64,000 nt of DNA, taken from the NCBI GenBank assembly GCA_046347045.1, contig JAXMGX010000005.1:186001-250000 (forward strand). The letters are read 5' to 3'. The translations under genes and the position numbers were made by a program. Source of the DNA: ZC4RG30 sp046347045. Its GTDB lineage: Bacteria; Pseudomonadota; Gammaproteobacteria; Steroidobacterales; Steroidobacteraceae. This document shows positions 1-9,341 of this stretch, piece after piece; the first letter of the stretch is position 1; each line of letters starts with the position of its first letter. Under the pieces are notes generated by a model, which was not told the origin of the DNA, searched no databases, and saw nothing but the letters and a program-made list of their open reading frames with translations.

Positions 1-671
1 ACGGCATCGACCGCAATCGTGGCTCGGCGCTGCTGGCCATGCTCGACACCAGCATGGCCGCGCGCGTGCTGCGCCAGGTCACCGAAGAGCGCCGCATCGC
101 GTTGTTGGCGCAGCTGCGCACGGCCAAGGGCATGGCGCTGCGCGTCATCCTCACCGTGCCCGACAACAGCGCCGGCGCCTGGGTCGATGCCGACTGCCTC
201 ACGCTCACCGGCAAGACCACGGCCGGTGGCGCGCGCCAGCGCATCACCGCCGCCAGCGGCACCGCGGAGCGCATCGTGGTGCTCGACGACGACATGCGCC
301 CGGTGAGCTGGGTGATTCCGCACGACCTGCTGCGCGCCGCACCCGACACGCCCATCGCGCAGATCGCGGTGCCCATTCCGGCGTTGCTTACCGCGGCCAC
401 GCCGCTGTCGGCTGCGCTGGCGAACGTGGCATGGAGTCGGACGCCGGTGCTGCCGGTCACTACGCGGCTGGGCGTGTTCATCGGCATGCTGCATCACGAG
501 CGGCTGCGGCAGGTGTACGAACAGGATCTGGCCAGCCGCGGCGCCGACGTGGCTTCGGCCAGCGGCGCGATGGCGCATGGCTACTGGCAGGGCGTGACGG
601 GTGTGCTCAAGGCCTCGCTCAGCCTGCTGCCACCGGTGCGTTCGCTGGCGGAGATTCCCGATGAGCGCTGA
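1..671 (+). CDS. MgtE-like soluble CBS-domain protein (5' partial)
   Basis: The frame is open from position 3, so the true start lies upstream; 222 residues are visible. The first ~50 residues resemble the MgtE intracellular N domain (helical repeats with Leu/Ala and Arg spacing). A region like a CBS pair follows (around VLDDDMRPVSWVIP and RTPVLPVTTRLGVFIGML). No membrane segments follow, and the protein ends after a short helix. It overlaps the next gene, a membrane MgtE, by 11 bases, so the two are probably co-translated. Inference: a soluble partner or regulator of the adjacent Mg2+ channel. The family call is moderate because the N-terminus is missing. Confidence 0.6.
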   Translation, partial: GIDRNRGSALLAMLDTSMAARVLRQVTEERRIALLAQLRTAKGMALRVILTVPDNSAGAWVDADCLTLTGKTTAGGARQRITAASGTAERIVVLDDDMRPVSWVIPHDLLRAAPDTPIAQIAVPIPALLTAATPLSAALANVAWSRTPVLPVTTRLGVFIGMLHHERLRQVYEQDLASRGADVASASGAMAHGYWQGVTGVLKASLSLLPPVRSLAEIPDER

Positions 672-1959
672 ACTGGCCGCAGTCGCGCAGCTCAACGAGC
701 GCTTCCTGCTCGAATTCCCGCGCGAAGCCGCGCGCTCGCTCGAGGGCATGCCCGTGGCCGGCATGGTCGAGACGCTGCGGGCGCAGTCGCCCACGGCGCG
801 GCTGTCGAGCTGGCAGGCGCTGGCCAGCGATCGCGCGGCCGAGGCGCTGGCCGCGTTGCCGCTGGAGCAGGCCAAGGCACTGCTGGTGGCGGCCGATGCG
901 CAGACCGGCGCTTGCGCACTGCTGCAGGTGCCCGCCGCGCAACGCGAGGCGCTGCTGGCTGCGCTGCCCGCCGATGCGGCGGCCGGGTTGCAGGTGCTGC
1001 TGCAGTACACGCCGGGCTCCGCGGGCCACTTGATGGATCCACGCACCGGCGCCGTGCATGCCGGCCTCACCGTGGGCGATGCCATCGACCGGCTGCGCAT
1101 CAACCGCCATCGCGGCCTGCGCGAGCTGTTCGTGGTCGACGACCAGATGCTGCTCGTGGGCCAGGTCGAACTCGAAGACCTGCTGCTCACCGGACGCGAC
1201 CGCCCACTGCGGGAGATAACCCATGCCGCACCGCTGGTAGTGCACGACACCGATCGCGCCAGCCACATGGTCAGGCAGGTGCAGCAGCAACCCGTCAATG
1301 CCGTGCCGGTGGTGAATGCGCACGCACGTCTCGTGGGCGTGATCCGCCAGCGCGAACTCATGGCCACCGCCCGAGTGCACGCCAGCACCGACCTGCAGAC
1401 CGTGGTGGGCGCAGGTGCGGGCGAGCGCGTGCTGTCTTCCGCCGGTGCCGCAGCCAGGCATCGGCTGCCCTGGCTGGTACTCGCCCTGCTGGCCGTGTTC
1501 CTCGCTGCGGCCACGGTGGGGCTGTTCGAAGGGCTGATCGCGCGCTTCAGCGCGCTGGCCGTGCTGCTGCCCATCGTCATGGGACTGTCGCGCGTCACCG
1601 GCGCGCAGTCGCTGGCGGTGACGCTGCGCGGGTTGTTCCTCGGCGAGGTGCAGCCGCGCCGATGGACATCGGTGGCCGGCAAGGAGCTCGGCGCCGGCAT
1701 CCTCAACGGCATTGCGGTGGCCCTGCTCGCGGCGCTGGGCGTCTACCTGTGGAGCGATTCCACCGGCCTCGCCACCATCACCGCCGGCGCCACGCTGGCC
1801 TCCATGCTGGTGGCGGCGCTGGCCGGCGCGCTGCTGCCGCTGATGCTGCGCGCCATGGGTCGCAATCCTGCCCGCGCCTCGCTGCTGGTGCTCACCGCCA
1901 TCACCGATGTGGTGGGCATCCTCGCCTTCCTGGGCTTTGCGGCGTACATGCTGCGATGA
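661..1959 (+). CDS. MgtE-type magnesium transporter
   Basis: The 432-aa protein is close to the usual MgtE length (about 450). Order: MgtE N domain (~1-125), two CBS motifs (~125-240), then five hydrophobic segments from ~270 to the end. The last segment carries LTAITDVVGILAF, which matches the conserved TM5 region with the Asp that lines the ion path in MgtE. Role by family: inner-membrane Mg2+ channel gated by Mg2+ binding to the cytoplasmic N and CBS domains. The start is the ATG at 661, which overlaps the stop of the preceding CBS-domain gene. The pairing with a soluble MgtE-like gene is unusual. Confidence 0.85.
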   Translation: MSAELAAVAQLNERFLLEFPREAARSLEGMPVAGMVETLRAQSPTARLSSWQALASDRAAEALAALPLEQAKALLVAADAQTGACALLQVPAAQREALLAALPADAAAGLQVLLQYTPGSAGHLMDPRTGAVHAGLTVGDAIDRLRINRHRGLRELFVVDDQMLLVGQVELEDLLLTGRDRPLREITHAAPLVVHDTDRASHMVRQVQQQPVNAVPVVNAHARLVGVIRQRELMATARVHASTDLQTVVGAGAGERVLSSAGAAARHRLPWLVLALLAVFLAAATVGLFEGLIARFSALAVLLPIVMGLSRVTGAQSLAVTLRGLFLGEVQPRRWTSVAGKELGAGILNGIAVALLAALGVYLWSDSTGLATITAGATLASMLVAALAGALLPLMLRAMGRNPARASLLVLTAITDVVGILAFLGFAAYMLR

Positions 1960-1972
1960 AGGGCACGCCCGC

Positions 1973-2845
1973 GTGAGTACATTGGCCGGTTCCTGTCTGT
2001 GCGGCGCGCTACGCTTCGAAGTGACCGGCCCGCTGACGATGATGCTGCATTGTCACTGCTCCCGCTGCCGCAAGGAACATGGCGCGCCGTTTGCCACATT
2101 CGCGGTTGCGGCCGCTAACGATCTGCACTGGATTCAGGGTGAGGATGCGGTGGTTGCCGGTGAAGCACCGCCGGGCGCGCCGCGGTACTTCTGTCGCCAC
2201 TGCGGTTCGCCGGCTCCCAGCGCACAGCCCGCGATGGGCATGGCTTTCATTCCAGTTGGACTGCTCGACGGCGACCCGGGCCTGCGACCCCAGGGACATC
2301 TGTTCACCGGTTCCAAGGCGCGCTGGCACACCATCACCGACCAGCTTCCGCAGCACGAGAAATATCCGCCGGAACTCGGCGATGCACCCTCGCTGCCTGA
2401 TCGCGAACCCGTGCAGTGCGCGCCGGGACATGTCGCAGGCAGTTGTCTGTGCGGCAAGGTGACCTACGAGTTCTCGCAGCCATTGGCCATGTTCCAGTGT
2501 CATTGCAGCCGCTGCCGCCGCGCGCGTGGCGCCGCTCATGGCGCAAACATCTTCTGCAAGGTGGAGAACTTCCGCTGGAACAGCGGCGAGCAGCTGGTGG
2601 TCGATTACAAGCTGCCCGAAGCGAAGTTCTACGCCGTGGCCTTCTGCCGCCAATGCGGCGGCAAGGTGCCGCGCATCTCGAAGGAGCGCGGCATGGTGGT
2701 GATTCCGGCCAGCGGGCTCGATACCGACCCGGGCATCGTGCCGCAGGCGCATATCTTCACGGCGTCGAAGGCGCCGTGGTACGAGATCACCGATTCGCTG
2801 CCGCAGTACCCGGAAGGGCCGCCTTCGTTTGGGCCGCCGCGCTGA
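1973..2845 (+). CDS. Tandem GFA-domain (CENP-V/GFA family) protein
   Basis: The 290-aa protein contains two complete GFA (Gfa/CENP-V) zinc-binding domains in tandem. Each has the cysteine sets CLCG, CHCSRC and CRxCG (domain 1 ~7-130, domain 2 ~160-280). Single-domain family members are about 130-150 aa, so this is an internal duplication. The family includes glutathione-dependent formaldehyde-activating enzymes, but most members are uncharacterised and S-hydroxymethylglutathione chemistry is not shown here. GTG at 1973 is chosen because the first GFA motif starts six residues later and the mgtE stop is just upstream. It is probably cytoplasmic, since no signal peptide is seen. Confidence 0.8.
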   Translation: MSTLAGSCLCGALRFEVTGPLTMMLHCHCSRCRKEHGAPFATFAVAAANDLHWIQGEDAVVAGEAPPGAPRYFCRHCGSPAPSAQPAMGMAFIPVGLLDGDPGLRPQGHLFTGSKARWHTITDQLPQHEKYPPELGDAPSLPDREPVQCAPGHVAGSCLCGKVTYEFSQPLAMFQCHCSRCRRARGAAHGANIFCKVENFRWNSGEQLVVDYKLPEAKFYAVAFCRQCGGKVPRISKERGMVVIPASGLDTDPGIVPQAHIFTASKAPWYEITDSLPQYPEGPPSFGPPR

Positions 2846-2869
2846 AGGGAACGCCCATTTTTTCGGCGG

Positions 2870-3415
2870 TCAAGCGATTCCCTCAGGCACTGTCCTCCAT
2901 TGGCCTGGCGGCAACCCTTCCAGTGTCACGCCGCCGATTGCCGCCCGGATGAGCCGCAGCGTGGGAAATCCCACCTTTGCCGTCATCCGCCGCACCTGCC
3001 GGTTCTTGCCCTCGCGCAGCGTCAGTTCCACCCACGAGGTGGGAATCCTGGCGCGATAGCGGATGGGAGGATTGCGCGGCCAGAGATTCGCGGGCGCCTC
3101 GATGCGGCGGGCGCCAGCGGGCAGTGTGCGGAAATCTCCCAGGTCCACGCCGGCGCGCAATTGCGCGATGGCTTCGTCGGTGACCAGGCCCTCCACCTGC
3201 GCCCAGTACACCTTCGGCAGCTTGTGGCGCGGATTCGAGATGCGCGCCTGCAGCGCGCCATCGTCGGTGAGCAGCAGCAGGCCTTCGCTGTCGGCATCGA
3301 GCCGGCCGGCCGGATACACATCAGGCACCTCGATATAGTCGGCCAGCGTGCGCTGGTCGCCCGCGCGCATGAACTTGCAGTGCACCCCGAAGGGCTTGTT
3401 GAAGGCGATGAGCAT
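2870..3415 (-). CDS. rluE: 23S rRNA pseudouridine synthase, RluE type
   Basis: A 181-aa RsuA/RluB/E/F-family pseudouridine synthase. The catalytic motif GRLDADSEGLLLLT (Asp nucleophile in RLD) is at ~38-51. The C-terminal REGKNRQVRRM motif is typical of the family. There is no N-terminal S4 domain, and the protein begins directly with LIAFNKPFGV, as in RluE, which modifies U2457 of 23S rRNA in E. coli. The start is 18 bases after the stop of the upstream radical SAM gene on the same strand, so the two are probably co-transcribed. It converges with the GFA-domain gene. Confidence 0.87.
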   Translation of the reverse strand: MLIAFNKPFGVHCKFMRAGDQRTLADYIEVPDVYPAGRLDADSEGLLLLTDDGALQARISNPRHKLPKVYWAQVEGLVTDEAIAQLRAGVDLGDFRTLPAGARRIEAPANLWPRNPPIRYRARIPTSWVELTLREGKNRQVRRMTAKVGFPTLRLIRAAIGGVTLEGLPPGQWRTVPEGIA

Positions 3416-3433
3416 GACAGCGAAGCAGAGCCC

Positions 3434-5329
3434 TCAGCCGAGCGCGTGTTCCACCAGCGTGCGCGGCACCGTGGTACGCGGCACCTTGCTGCCCTCGAAC
3501 CATTCGCGCACGTCCAGGTCGAGTCCGACGCCATGCATGTAGTTGTACAGCGCCTTGCGCAACCCCGCGCCCAGCAGGTCGTGGTCCGTGCCCACCGGAT
3601 CCTCGAAGGGAAGGTCGTTGTGCGCGAAGGTGATGACCGGCGGCGGTTTCAGCGTGATGCCATAGGCCGCGGGATCAAGGCCAATCGGAGAGTGCGCGGT
3701 GGCGGAGAATCGATGCCAGTACGCCGAATGGATGCAACCGGCCGCGAAGAGCTGGCGCACGCGCTCCAGCGCATCGACGGTCTCCTGCGTGGTCTCGGTG
3801 GGAAAACCGTACATCAGGTAGGCATGCACCAGGATGCCGGCCTCGGTGAAGGCGCGCGTGACGCGCGCCACCTGTTCCACCGTCACGCCTTTTTTCATCA
3901 GCTGCAGCAGCCGGTCGGAAGCCACCTCGAGGCCGCCGCTCACCGCCACGCAGCCGGATTGCGCCAGCAGTGACGTGAGTTCGGGCGTGAAGGATTTCTC
4001 GAAGCGGATGTTGCCCCACCAGGTGATGCTGAGTTTCTCGTCGATGAGCTGCTTTGCCAGCGCGCGCATGCCCGCCGGCGGTGCGGCTTCGTCCACGAGG
4101 TGGAATCCCGTCTCGCCCGTTTCTTCCACCAGTGAGCGGATGCGCTGCATGACGATGTCCGTGCCTGGCCGGTCGTAGCGGCCGATGTAGTCCAGCGACA
4201 CGTCGCAGAAGGTGCACTTCTTCCAGTAGCAGCCATGCGCCAGCGTCAGCTTGTTCCAGCGACCGTCGGACCAGAAACGGTGCATGGGATTCAGCATCTC
4301 CAGCACCGAGACGTAGTCCTGCAGCGGCAGGCCGTCATAGGTGGGAATGCCGGTGTCGCGCTGGGCAAAATCGGGCTGCGTGGCGTCGTGCTCGTACACC
4401 ACCTTGCCACCGCGCCGTGAATACGTGCGCACCAGTGGCGTGTCGCGACCGGCCCACCTCTGCAGCAGGTTCAGCAGCGGCCGCTCACCATCATCGAGCG
4501 TGACGTGATCGAAGTAGTCGAAGACGCGGGGCTCCGTCAGTGCGCGCAGCTCGGTATTCACCCAGCCGCCGCCCAGCACCAGCTTCGTGCCAGGCGAAAC
4601 GGCACGGATGACCTGCGCCATCCGGAAGGCGCCATACACATTGCCGGGGAAGGGCGCGGTGATGCCGACCACATCGGGGTGCTGCACCTGCATGAGCCCG
4701 CGCGTGATGTCATCGAGCGCCGAATCCACCAGCGTGGGTTCGCCGGTCAGCGCCTCGTGCAGTGGATCGAATGTCGGCGCGCTCGAGGCCAGCTTTTCGC
4801 CATAGCGCGCCAGCTCGAAGCGCGGGTCGATGCCGATACGCCATGCATCCGCGAGGTCATCCACATAGAGGCTGGCGAGGTAGCGGGCCTGTTCAGTGGT
4901 GCCCAGCGAGCCGAATGCCTCGTGCAGCGGGGCGTCATCCACCGCCGCAAAGCGCGGACCTTCCGGCAGCAAATTGCGCCCGACGATGCGCAGTGCCAGC
5001 GTGGGATCGCGCCGCTGCAGGAAGCGGATCACGGGCTCGACGGTGTCGATGTAGCGATCCGCGTGCGCCAGGAAGTGCGCAATGGCGGCCGGCATGGCGG
5101 CGCGTCTTCGAGGCTGCATCGCGCTGGCCCGTTCGCGCAATTCCTCCGCCATCCGCGCCACCAGCGGTGCTGAATACAACCGCAGGAACAAAGCGATCGA
5201 CGCGTCGGCCTGTGAGACAGTCAGATCGAGCGCCGCGACATGCTGCCGCAGGAAACCGGTGAGATACGCCGTAGCCGGGTACGGTGTATTGAGCTGGATC
5301 ATCGGCGGGGTCACGAGCAGGCAGTGCAT
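3434..5329 (-). CDS. Radical SAM protein with B12-binding-like N-terminal domain
   Basis: A 631-aa protein. An N-terminal alpha/beta region resembling a cobalamin-binding fold (HPDVVGITAPFPGN, then LVLGGGW at ~245-265) precedes a radical SAM core. The cluster motif is CYWKKCTFC, a CX4CX2C spacing instead of the common CX3CX2C. SWWGNIRFE, GGLEVASD and MYGFPTET are typical of radical SAM barrels. The DxHxxG cobalamin ligand motif is not evident, so actual B12 binding is uncertain. The reaction is unknown. The start ATG at 5329 begins with MHCLLVTPP, the usual first strand of this fold. It is divergent from hrpA and upstream of rluE. Confidence 0.8.
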   Translation of the reverse strand: MHCLLVTPPMIQLNTPYPATAYLTGFLRQHVAALDLTVSQADASIALFLRLYSAPLVARMAEELRERASAMQPRRRAAMPAAIAHFLAHADRYIDTVEPVIRFLQRRDPTLALRIVGRNLLPEGPRFAAVDDAPLHEAFGSLGTTEQARYLASLYVDDLADAWRIGIDPRFELARYGEKLASSAPTFDPLHEALTGEPTLVDSALDDITRGLMQVQHPDVVGITAPFPGNVYGAFRMAQVIRAVSPGTKLVLGGGWVNTELRALTEPRVFDYFDHVTLDDGERPLLNLLQRWAGRDTPLVRTYSRRGGKVVYEHDATQPDFAQRDTGIPTYDGLPLQDYVSVLEMLNPMHRFWSDGRWNKLTLAHGCYWKKCTFCDVSLDYIGRYDRPGTDIVMQRIRSLVEETGETGFHLVDEAAPPAGMRALAKQLIDEKLSITWWGNIRFEKSFTPELTSLLAQSGCVAVSGGLEVASDRLLQLMKKGVTVEQVARVTRAFTEAGILVHAYLMYGFPTETTQETVDALERVRQLFAAGCIHSAYWHRFSATAHSPIGLDPAAYGITLKPPPVITFAHNDLPFEDPVGTDHDLLGAGLRKALYNYMHGVGLDLDVREWFEGSKVPRTTVPRTLVEHALG

Positions 5330-5413
5330 GCCGCGCAGGGTAGCGCACGATCCGAACTTTCGGACGCATGGGCATGTAGGAACGCACTGCTGACGGTAGA
5401 CTCGCGCCTCCGC

Positions 5414-8400
5414 ATGACCCGGGATTCCCCTTCCATAGACGATTGCCTGCGCAGGGACCAGCATCGCCTGCGGCGCGAGCGCGACCGGCTGCAGGGGCAG
5501 CGCCTGCGGGGCACCGATGTGGCGCCCGCCGAGAAGGCACTGGGGGAGAAGATCGCCGCCTCCGCCGCGCAGCGGGCACAGCGCGCCGCCAGCGTTCCGA
5601 CGCTGGCTTACCCGGACGAACTGCCCGTTTCGCAGCACCGCGACGCCATCCGCCGCGCCATCGAGCAGCATCCGGTAGTGATCGTGGCCGGCGAAACCGG
5701 CTCGGGCAAGACCACGCAGTTGCCGAAGATCTGCCTCGAGGCGGGGCGGGGCATATCCGGCGTGATCGGCCACACGCAACCGCGGCGCATCGCCGCGCGC
5801 GCGGTGGCGGCGCGCATCGCCGAGGAACTGGGGGTGCAGCTCGGTGAGCTGGTGGGCTACAAGCTGCGCTTCCAGGATCGCAGCCGCCCCGAGGGGCTGA
5901 TCAAGCTGATGACCGACGGCATCCTGCTGGCCGAAACGCAGGGCGACCGCTTCCTCGACCACTACGACACGATCATCGTCGACGAGGCGCACGAGCGTTC
6001 GCTGAACATCGACTTCCTGCTCGGTTACCTGAAGTGGCTGCTGCCGCGAAGGCCCGATCTGAAGGTGGTCATCACCTCGGCCACCATCGATACCGAACGC
6101 TTCTCGCAGCACTTCGGCGATGCGCCCATCATCAATGTGTCGGGTCGCAGTTATCCGGTGGAGGTGCGCTACCGCGAAGTGCAGCGCGACGAGGAAGACG
6201 ACGAAACCGATTCGCTGGAGCAGGACGCCATCCTGGCCGCGGTGGATGAGCTGTGGCGCGATCAGGCCGGCGACATCCTCGTGTTCCTCAGCGGCGAGCG
6301 CGAAATCCGCGAGACGGCGGAGTCGCTGCGCAAGCATCACCCGCATGGTTGTGAAATCCTGCCGCTGTATTCGCGGCTGGCGCAGGAAGAACAGCAGCGC
6401 GTGTTCCGGCTGTCGGGCAGGCGGCGCATCGTGCTGGCCACCAACGTGGCGGAGACTTCACTCACGGTGCCCGGCATCCGCGCGGTGATCGACACGGGCG
6501 TGGCGCGCATCAGCCGCTACTCGCATCGCAGCCGCCTGCAGCGCCTGCCCATCGAAAAGATCTCGCAGGCCAGCGCCAATCAGCGTTCCGGTCGATGCGG
6601 TCGCGTCGGGCCGGGCATCGCGATAAGGCTGTATTCCGAAGAAGACTATGCTGCGCGGCCAGCGTTCACCGAGCCCGAGATCCAGCGCACCAACCTCGCC
6701 GCCGTCATCCTGCAGATGCATGCGCTGAAGCTGGGCGACATCGAAGCCTTTCCCTTCGTCGAGCCGCCCGATGGCCGCTACATCCGCGATGGCGCGCGCA
6801 CGCTGCGCGAGCTGGGTGCGCTGAGCGAGGAGGGCGCGCTCACCGAGATGGGGCGGCGGCTGTCGCGCCTGCCGCTGGACCCGCGGTTGGGACGCATCCT
6901 GCTGGCCGGCGCCGATGAGCACTGCCTCGACGAAATCGCCATCATCGCCTCGGCGTTGTCGGTGCCTGACCCGCGCGACCGTCCGGCCGACAAGCAGACC
7001 CAGGCCGACCAGAAGCACGCGCCGCTGCGTGACGAGAAGTCGGACTTCCTGTCACTGCTCAACCTGTGGCGCGCCTACGAAAAGGCACGCGGCGAGCTCT
7101 CGCGCGCAAAGCTGCGCGGCTGGTGCAGGGAGAACTACCTCTCCTACCTGCGCCTCACCGAATGGCATGACGTGCACGGCCAGGTGATGGAGGTGGTGAA
7201 GGGCGAACTGGCGCTGCGGCTCAACACCCAGCCGGGCCAGTACGAATCCATCCACCGCGCATTGCTGGCGGGTCTGATCTCGCAGGTGGCCGAGCGCAAG
7301 GAACAGGCCGAATACCTGGGCGCCAACGGCACCAAGCTGCACATCCATCCGGGTTCGGGGCAGTTCAAGGCCAAGCCGCCGTGGATCGTCAGCGCCGAGC
7401 AGGTGCAGACCACCAAGGTCTACGCACGCACGGTGGCGCGCATCGATCCACGCTGGGTGGAAGAGGTGGGCGCGCACCTGGTGCGGCGCCATCACTACGA
7501 TCCGCACTGGGAGCGCAAGGCCGGCCGCGCGGCGGTTTACGAGCGCGTGACGCTGTTCGGGCTGACGTTGTCGGCCGGCCGCAGCATTCCCTTCGAGCGC
7601 ATCGACCCCCGGGCCGCGCGCGAGCTGTTCATCCGCCACGCGCTGGTGCGCATGGAATACGACTCGCGCGCGCCGTTCTTCGCGCACAATCTGCAGCTGC
7701 TGGAGGAGACCGAATACCTGCAGCAGAAGGGCCGGCGCGTCGACCTGCTGGGCGATGAGGAACAGCTCTACGCCTTCTTCGATGCGCGCCTGCCGGAGAA
7801 CATCTCCACCAGTGCCGCCTTCGAGCGCTGGCGGCGCGAAGCCGAGGCGAAAAACCCGAAGCTGTTGTGGCTCACTGAAAAGGACATCGCCGCAGGTGAT
7901 GCGGAGCTCGAGGCCGACCGCTTCCCCGATCACCTCACGGCCGGCCCGCTGGTGGTGCAGCTTCGCTATCGCTTCGAGCCCGGCCACGAGGATGACGGCG
8001 TCTCGGCGCTGATTCCCCTGCATGTGCTGAACCAGGTGCCGGAGGAGCCCTTCGCCTGGCTGGCGCCCGGCTTCCTTGAAGAGAAGGTCACCGCGCTGGT
8101 GCGCTCCCTCCCCAAGCAGCTTCGGGTGAACTTCGTGCCGGTGCCCGACGCAGTGGCCAGGGTGATGCCGCTGCTCGATGCCGGCCGGGGCTCGCTGTAC
8201 GCGCAGCTTGCCGATGCGCTGTCGCGCACTGGCGGCGTGCCCGTGCCGCGCGATTCATTCCGCGAAGACGTGCTGCCGCCGCATCTGCGCATGAACTTCC
8301 TGCTGCTCGACGACAGCGACAAGGTGATCGCGCGTTCACGCAGCCTGGCGCACCTGCGTGCGCAGCATGCCGGCGCTTCGCAGCAGGAATATGCCAGGCA

Positions 8401-9301
8401 GTCCGCCATCACCACCGGCGCGCGCGCCTGGGAATTCGGCGACTTGCCGCAGCAGCAGCAGATGCAGCGGGGCAACCGGCAGCAGATAGGCTACCCCGCG
8501 CTGGTGGACGAGGGTGGCACCGTGGGGCTGCGAGCCTTCGCCACGCCGCCAGAGGCCGAGGCCAGTCATGAGCGCGGCAGCGCGCGGCTCATCCAGTTGG
8601 TGATGGCTCGCGACATGAAACCACTGCGGCGGGATCTGGCCGTGAATGTGCAGGCCGAGATGGTCTATCGAGCGCTCGAGGCGCATCCGCTGCTGAACCC
8701 GGAGCTGATAGCCGGCCGCGATCTGCGCGACGACCTCCTCGACCGCGTGGTGATGACCGTGTTCCTCGCCGGTCGCGAGCCGCTGCGCAGTGCCGCGGCG
8801 CTGGATGAACGCATCGCCGCGAACCGCGCTGGCATCGGACTGCCGGCCCGCGAGATATCCTCCTCTGTGCAGCAGGCGCTGGAGCGCCTGGCCCGCATCC
8901 GCATCGCGCTGCCCAAGGCCAATGCCGCGACAGCCGCCGACATCCGCGCGCAGCTCGCGTGGCTGATGCCCGCGGGATACCTGCTGGTGACGCCCTGGCA
9001 TCGGCTGAAGGAGTTTCCACGCTACCTGCAGGCCATCGAGCAGCGACTGGAGAGGCATGGCCGCGATCCCCGCCGCGACGCGCAACTCGTCGCGCAGGTG
9101 GCGCCGCTGGAAGCCCGCTACCGCGACCGCGTGAAAGCCGAGCGTGGCGCGCGTTCCCTCGCGGGCGATGAATACCGCTGGCTGCTGGAGGAACTGCGCG
9201 TGTCACTGTTCGCGCAGCAGCTCAAGACGCGGGTGCCGGTGTCGGCGAAGCGGCTCGACGAGGCCTGGGCCGCGCGGGAGTTGTCCACGCCGCGCGTCTG
9301 A
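5414..9301 (+). CDS. hrpA: ATP-dependent RNA helicase HrpA
   Basis: A 1295-aa DEAH-box helicase, nearly the length of E. coli HrpA (1300 aa). Walker A GETGSGKTTQLPK (~93-105), DEAH (in VDEAHERSLN), SAT (ITSATID), ATNVAETSLTVPG and the QRSGRCGRVGPG motif VI are all present. The HA2/OB-fold and the long HrpA-specific C-terminal domain (DUF3418 region) follow. Family role: 3'-5' RNA helicase in mRNA processing and rescue of stalled ribosomes. ATG at 5414 gives MTRDSPSIDDCL, which aligns in length with known HrpA. It is divergent from the radical SAM gene with 84 bases between the starts. Confidence 0.96.
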   Translation: MTRDSPSIDDCLRRDQHRLRRERDRLQGQRLRGTDVAPAEKALGEKIAASAAQRAQRAASVPTLAYPDELPVSQHRDAIRRAIEQHPVVIVAGETGSGKTTQLPKICLEAGRGISGVIGHTQPRRIAARAVAARIAEELGVQLGELVGYKLRFQDRSRPEGLIKLMTDGILLAETQGDRFLDHYDTIIVDEAHERSLNIDFLLGYLKWLLPRRPDLKVVITSATIDTERFSQHFGDAPIINVSGRSYPVEVRYREVQRDEEDDETDSLEQDAILAAVDELWRDQAGDILVFLSGEREIRETAESLRKHHPHGCEILPLYSRLAQEEQQRVFRLSGRRRIVLATNVAETSLTVPGIRAVIDTGVARISRYSHRSRLQRLPIEKISQASANQRSGRCGRVGPGIAIRLYSEEDYAARPAFTEPEIQRTNLAAVILQMHALKLGDIEAFPFVEPPDGRYIRDGARTLRELGALSEEGALTEMGRRLSRLPLDPRLGRILLAGADEHCLDEIAIIASALSVPDPRDRPADKQTQADQKHAPLRDEKSDFLSLLNLWRAYEKARGELSRAKLRGWCRENYLSYLRLTEWHDVHGQVMEVVKGELALRLNTQPGQYESIHRALLAGLISQVAERKEQAEYLGANGTKLHIHPGSGQFKAKPPWIVSAEQVQTTKVYARTVARIDPRWVEEVGAHLVRRHHYDPHWERKAGRAAVYERVTLFGLTLSAGRSIPFERIDPRAARELFIRHALVRMEYDSRAPFFAHNLQLLEETEYLQQKGRRVDLLGDEEQLYAFFDARLPENISTSAAFERWRREAEAKNPKLLWLTEKDIAAGDAELEADRFPDHLTAGPLVVQLRYRFEPGHEDDGVSALIPLHVLNQVPEEPFAWLAPGFLEEKVTALVRSLPKQLRVNFVPVPDAVARVMPLLDAGRGSLYAQLADALSRTGGVPVPRDSFREDVLPPHLRMNFLLLDDSDKVIARSRSLAHLRAQHAGASQQEYARQSAITTGARAWEFGDLPQQQQMQRGNRQQIGYPALVDEGGTVGLRAFATPPEAEASHERGSARLIQLVMARDMKPLRRDLAVNVQAEMVYRALEAHPLLNPELIAGRDLRDDLLDRVVMTVFLAGREPLRSAAALDERIAANRAGIGLPAREISSSVQQALERLARIRIALPKANAATAADIRAQLAWLMPAGYLLVTPWHRLKEFPRYLQAIEQRLERHGRDPRRDAQLVAQVAPLEARYRDRVKAERGARSLAGDEYRWLLEELRVSLFAQQLKTRVPVSAKRLDEAWAARELSTPRV

Positions 9302-9341
9302 GCGCTACCATCCCCGCTGACGAACAGGGGAGATGATGCAG

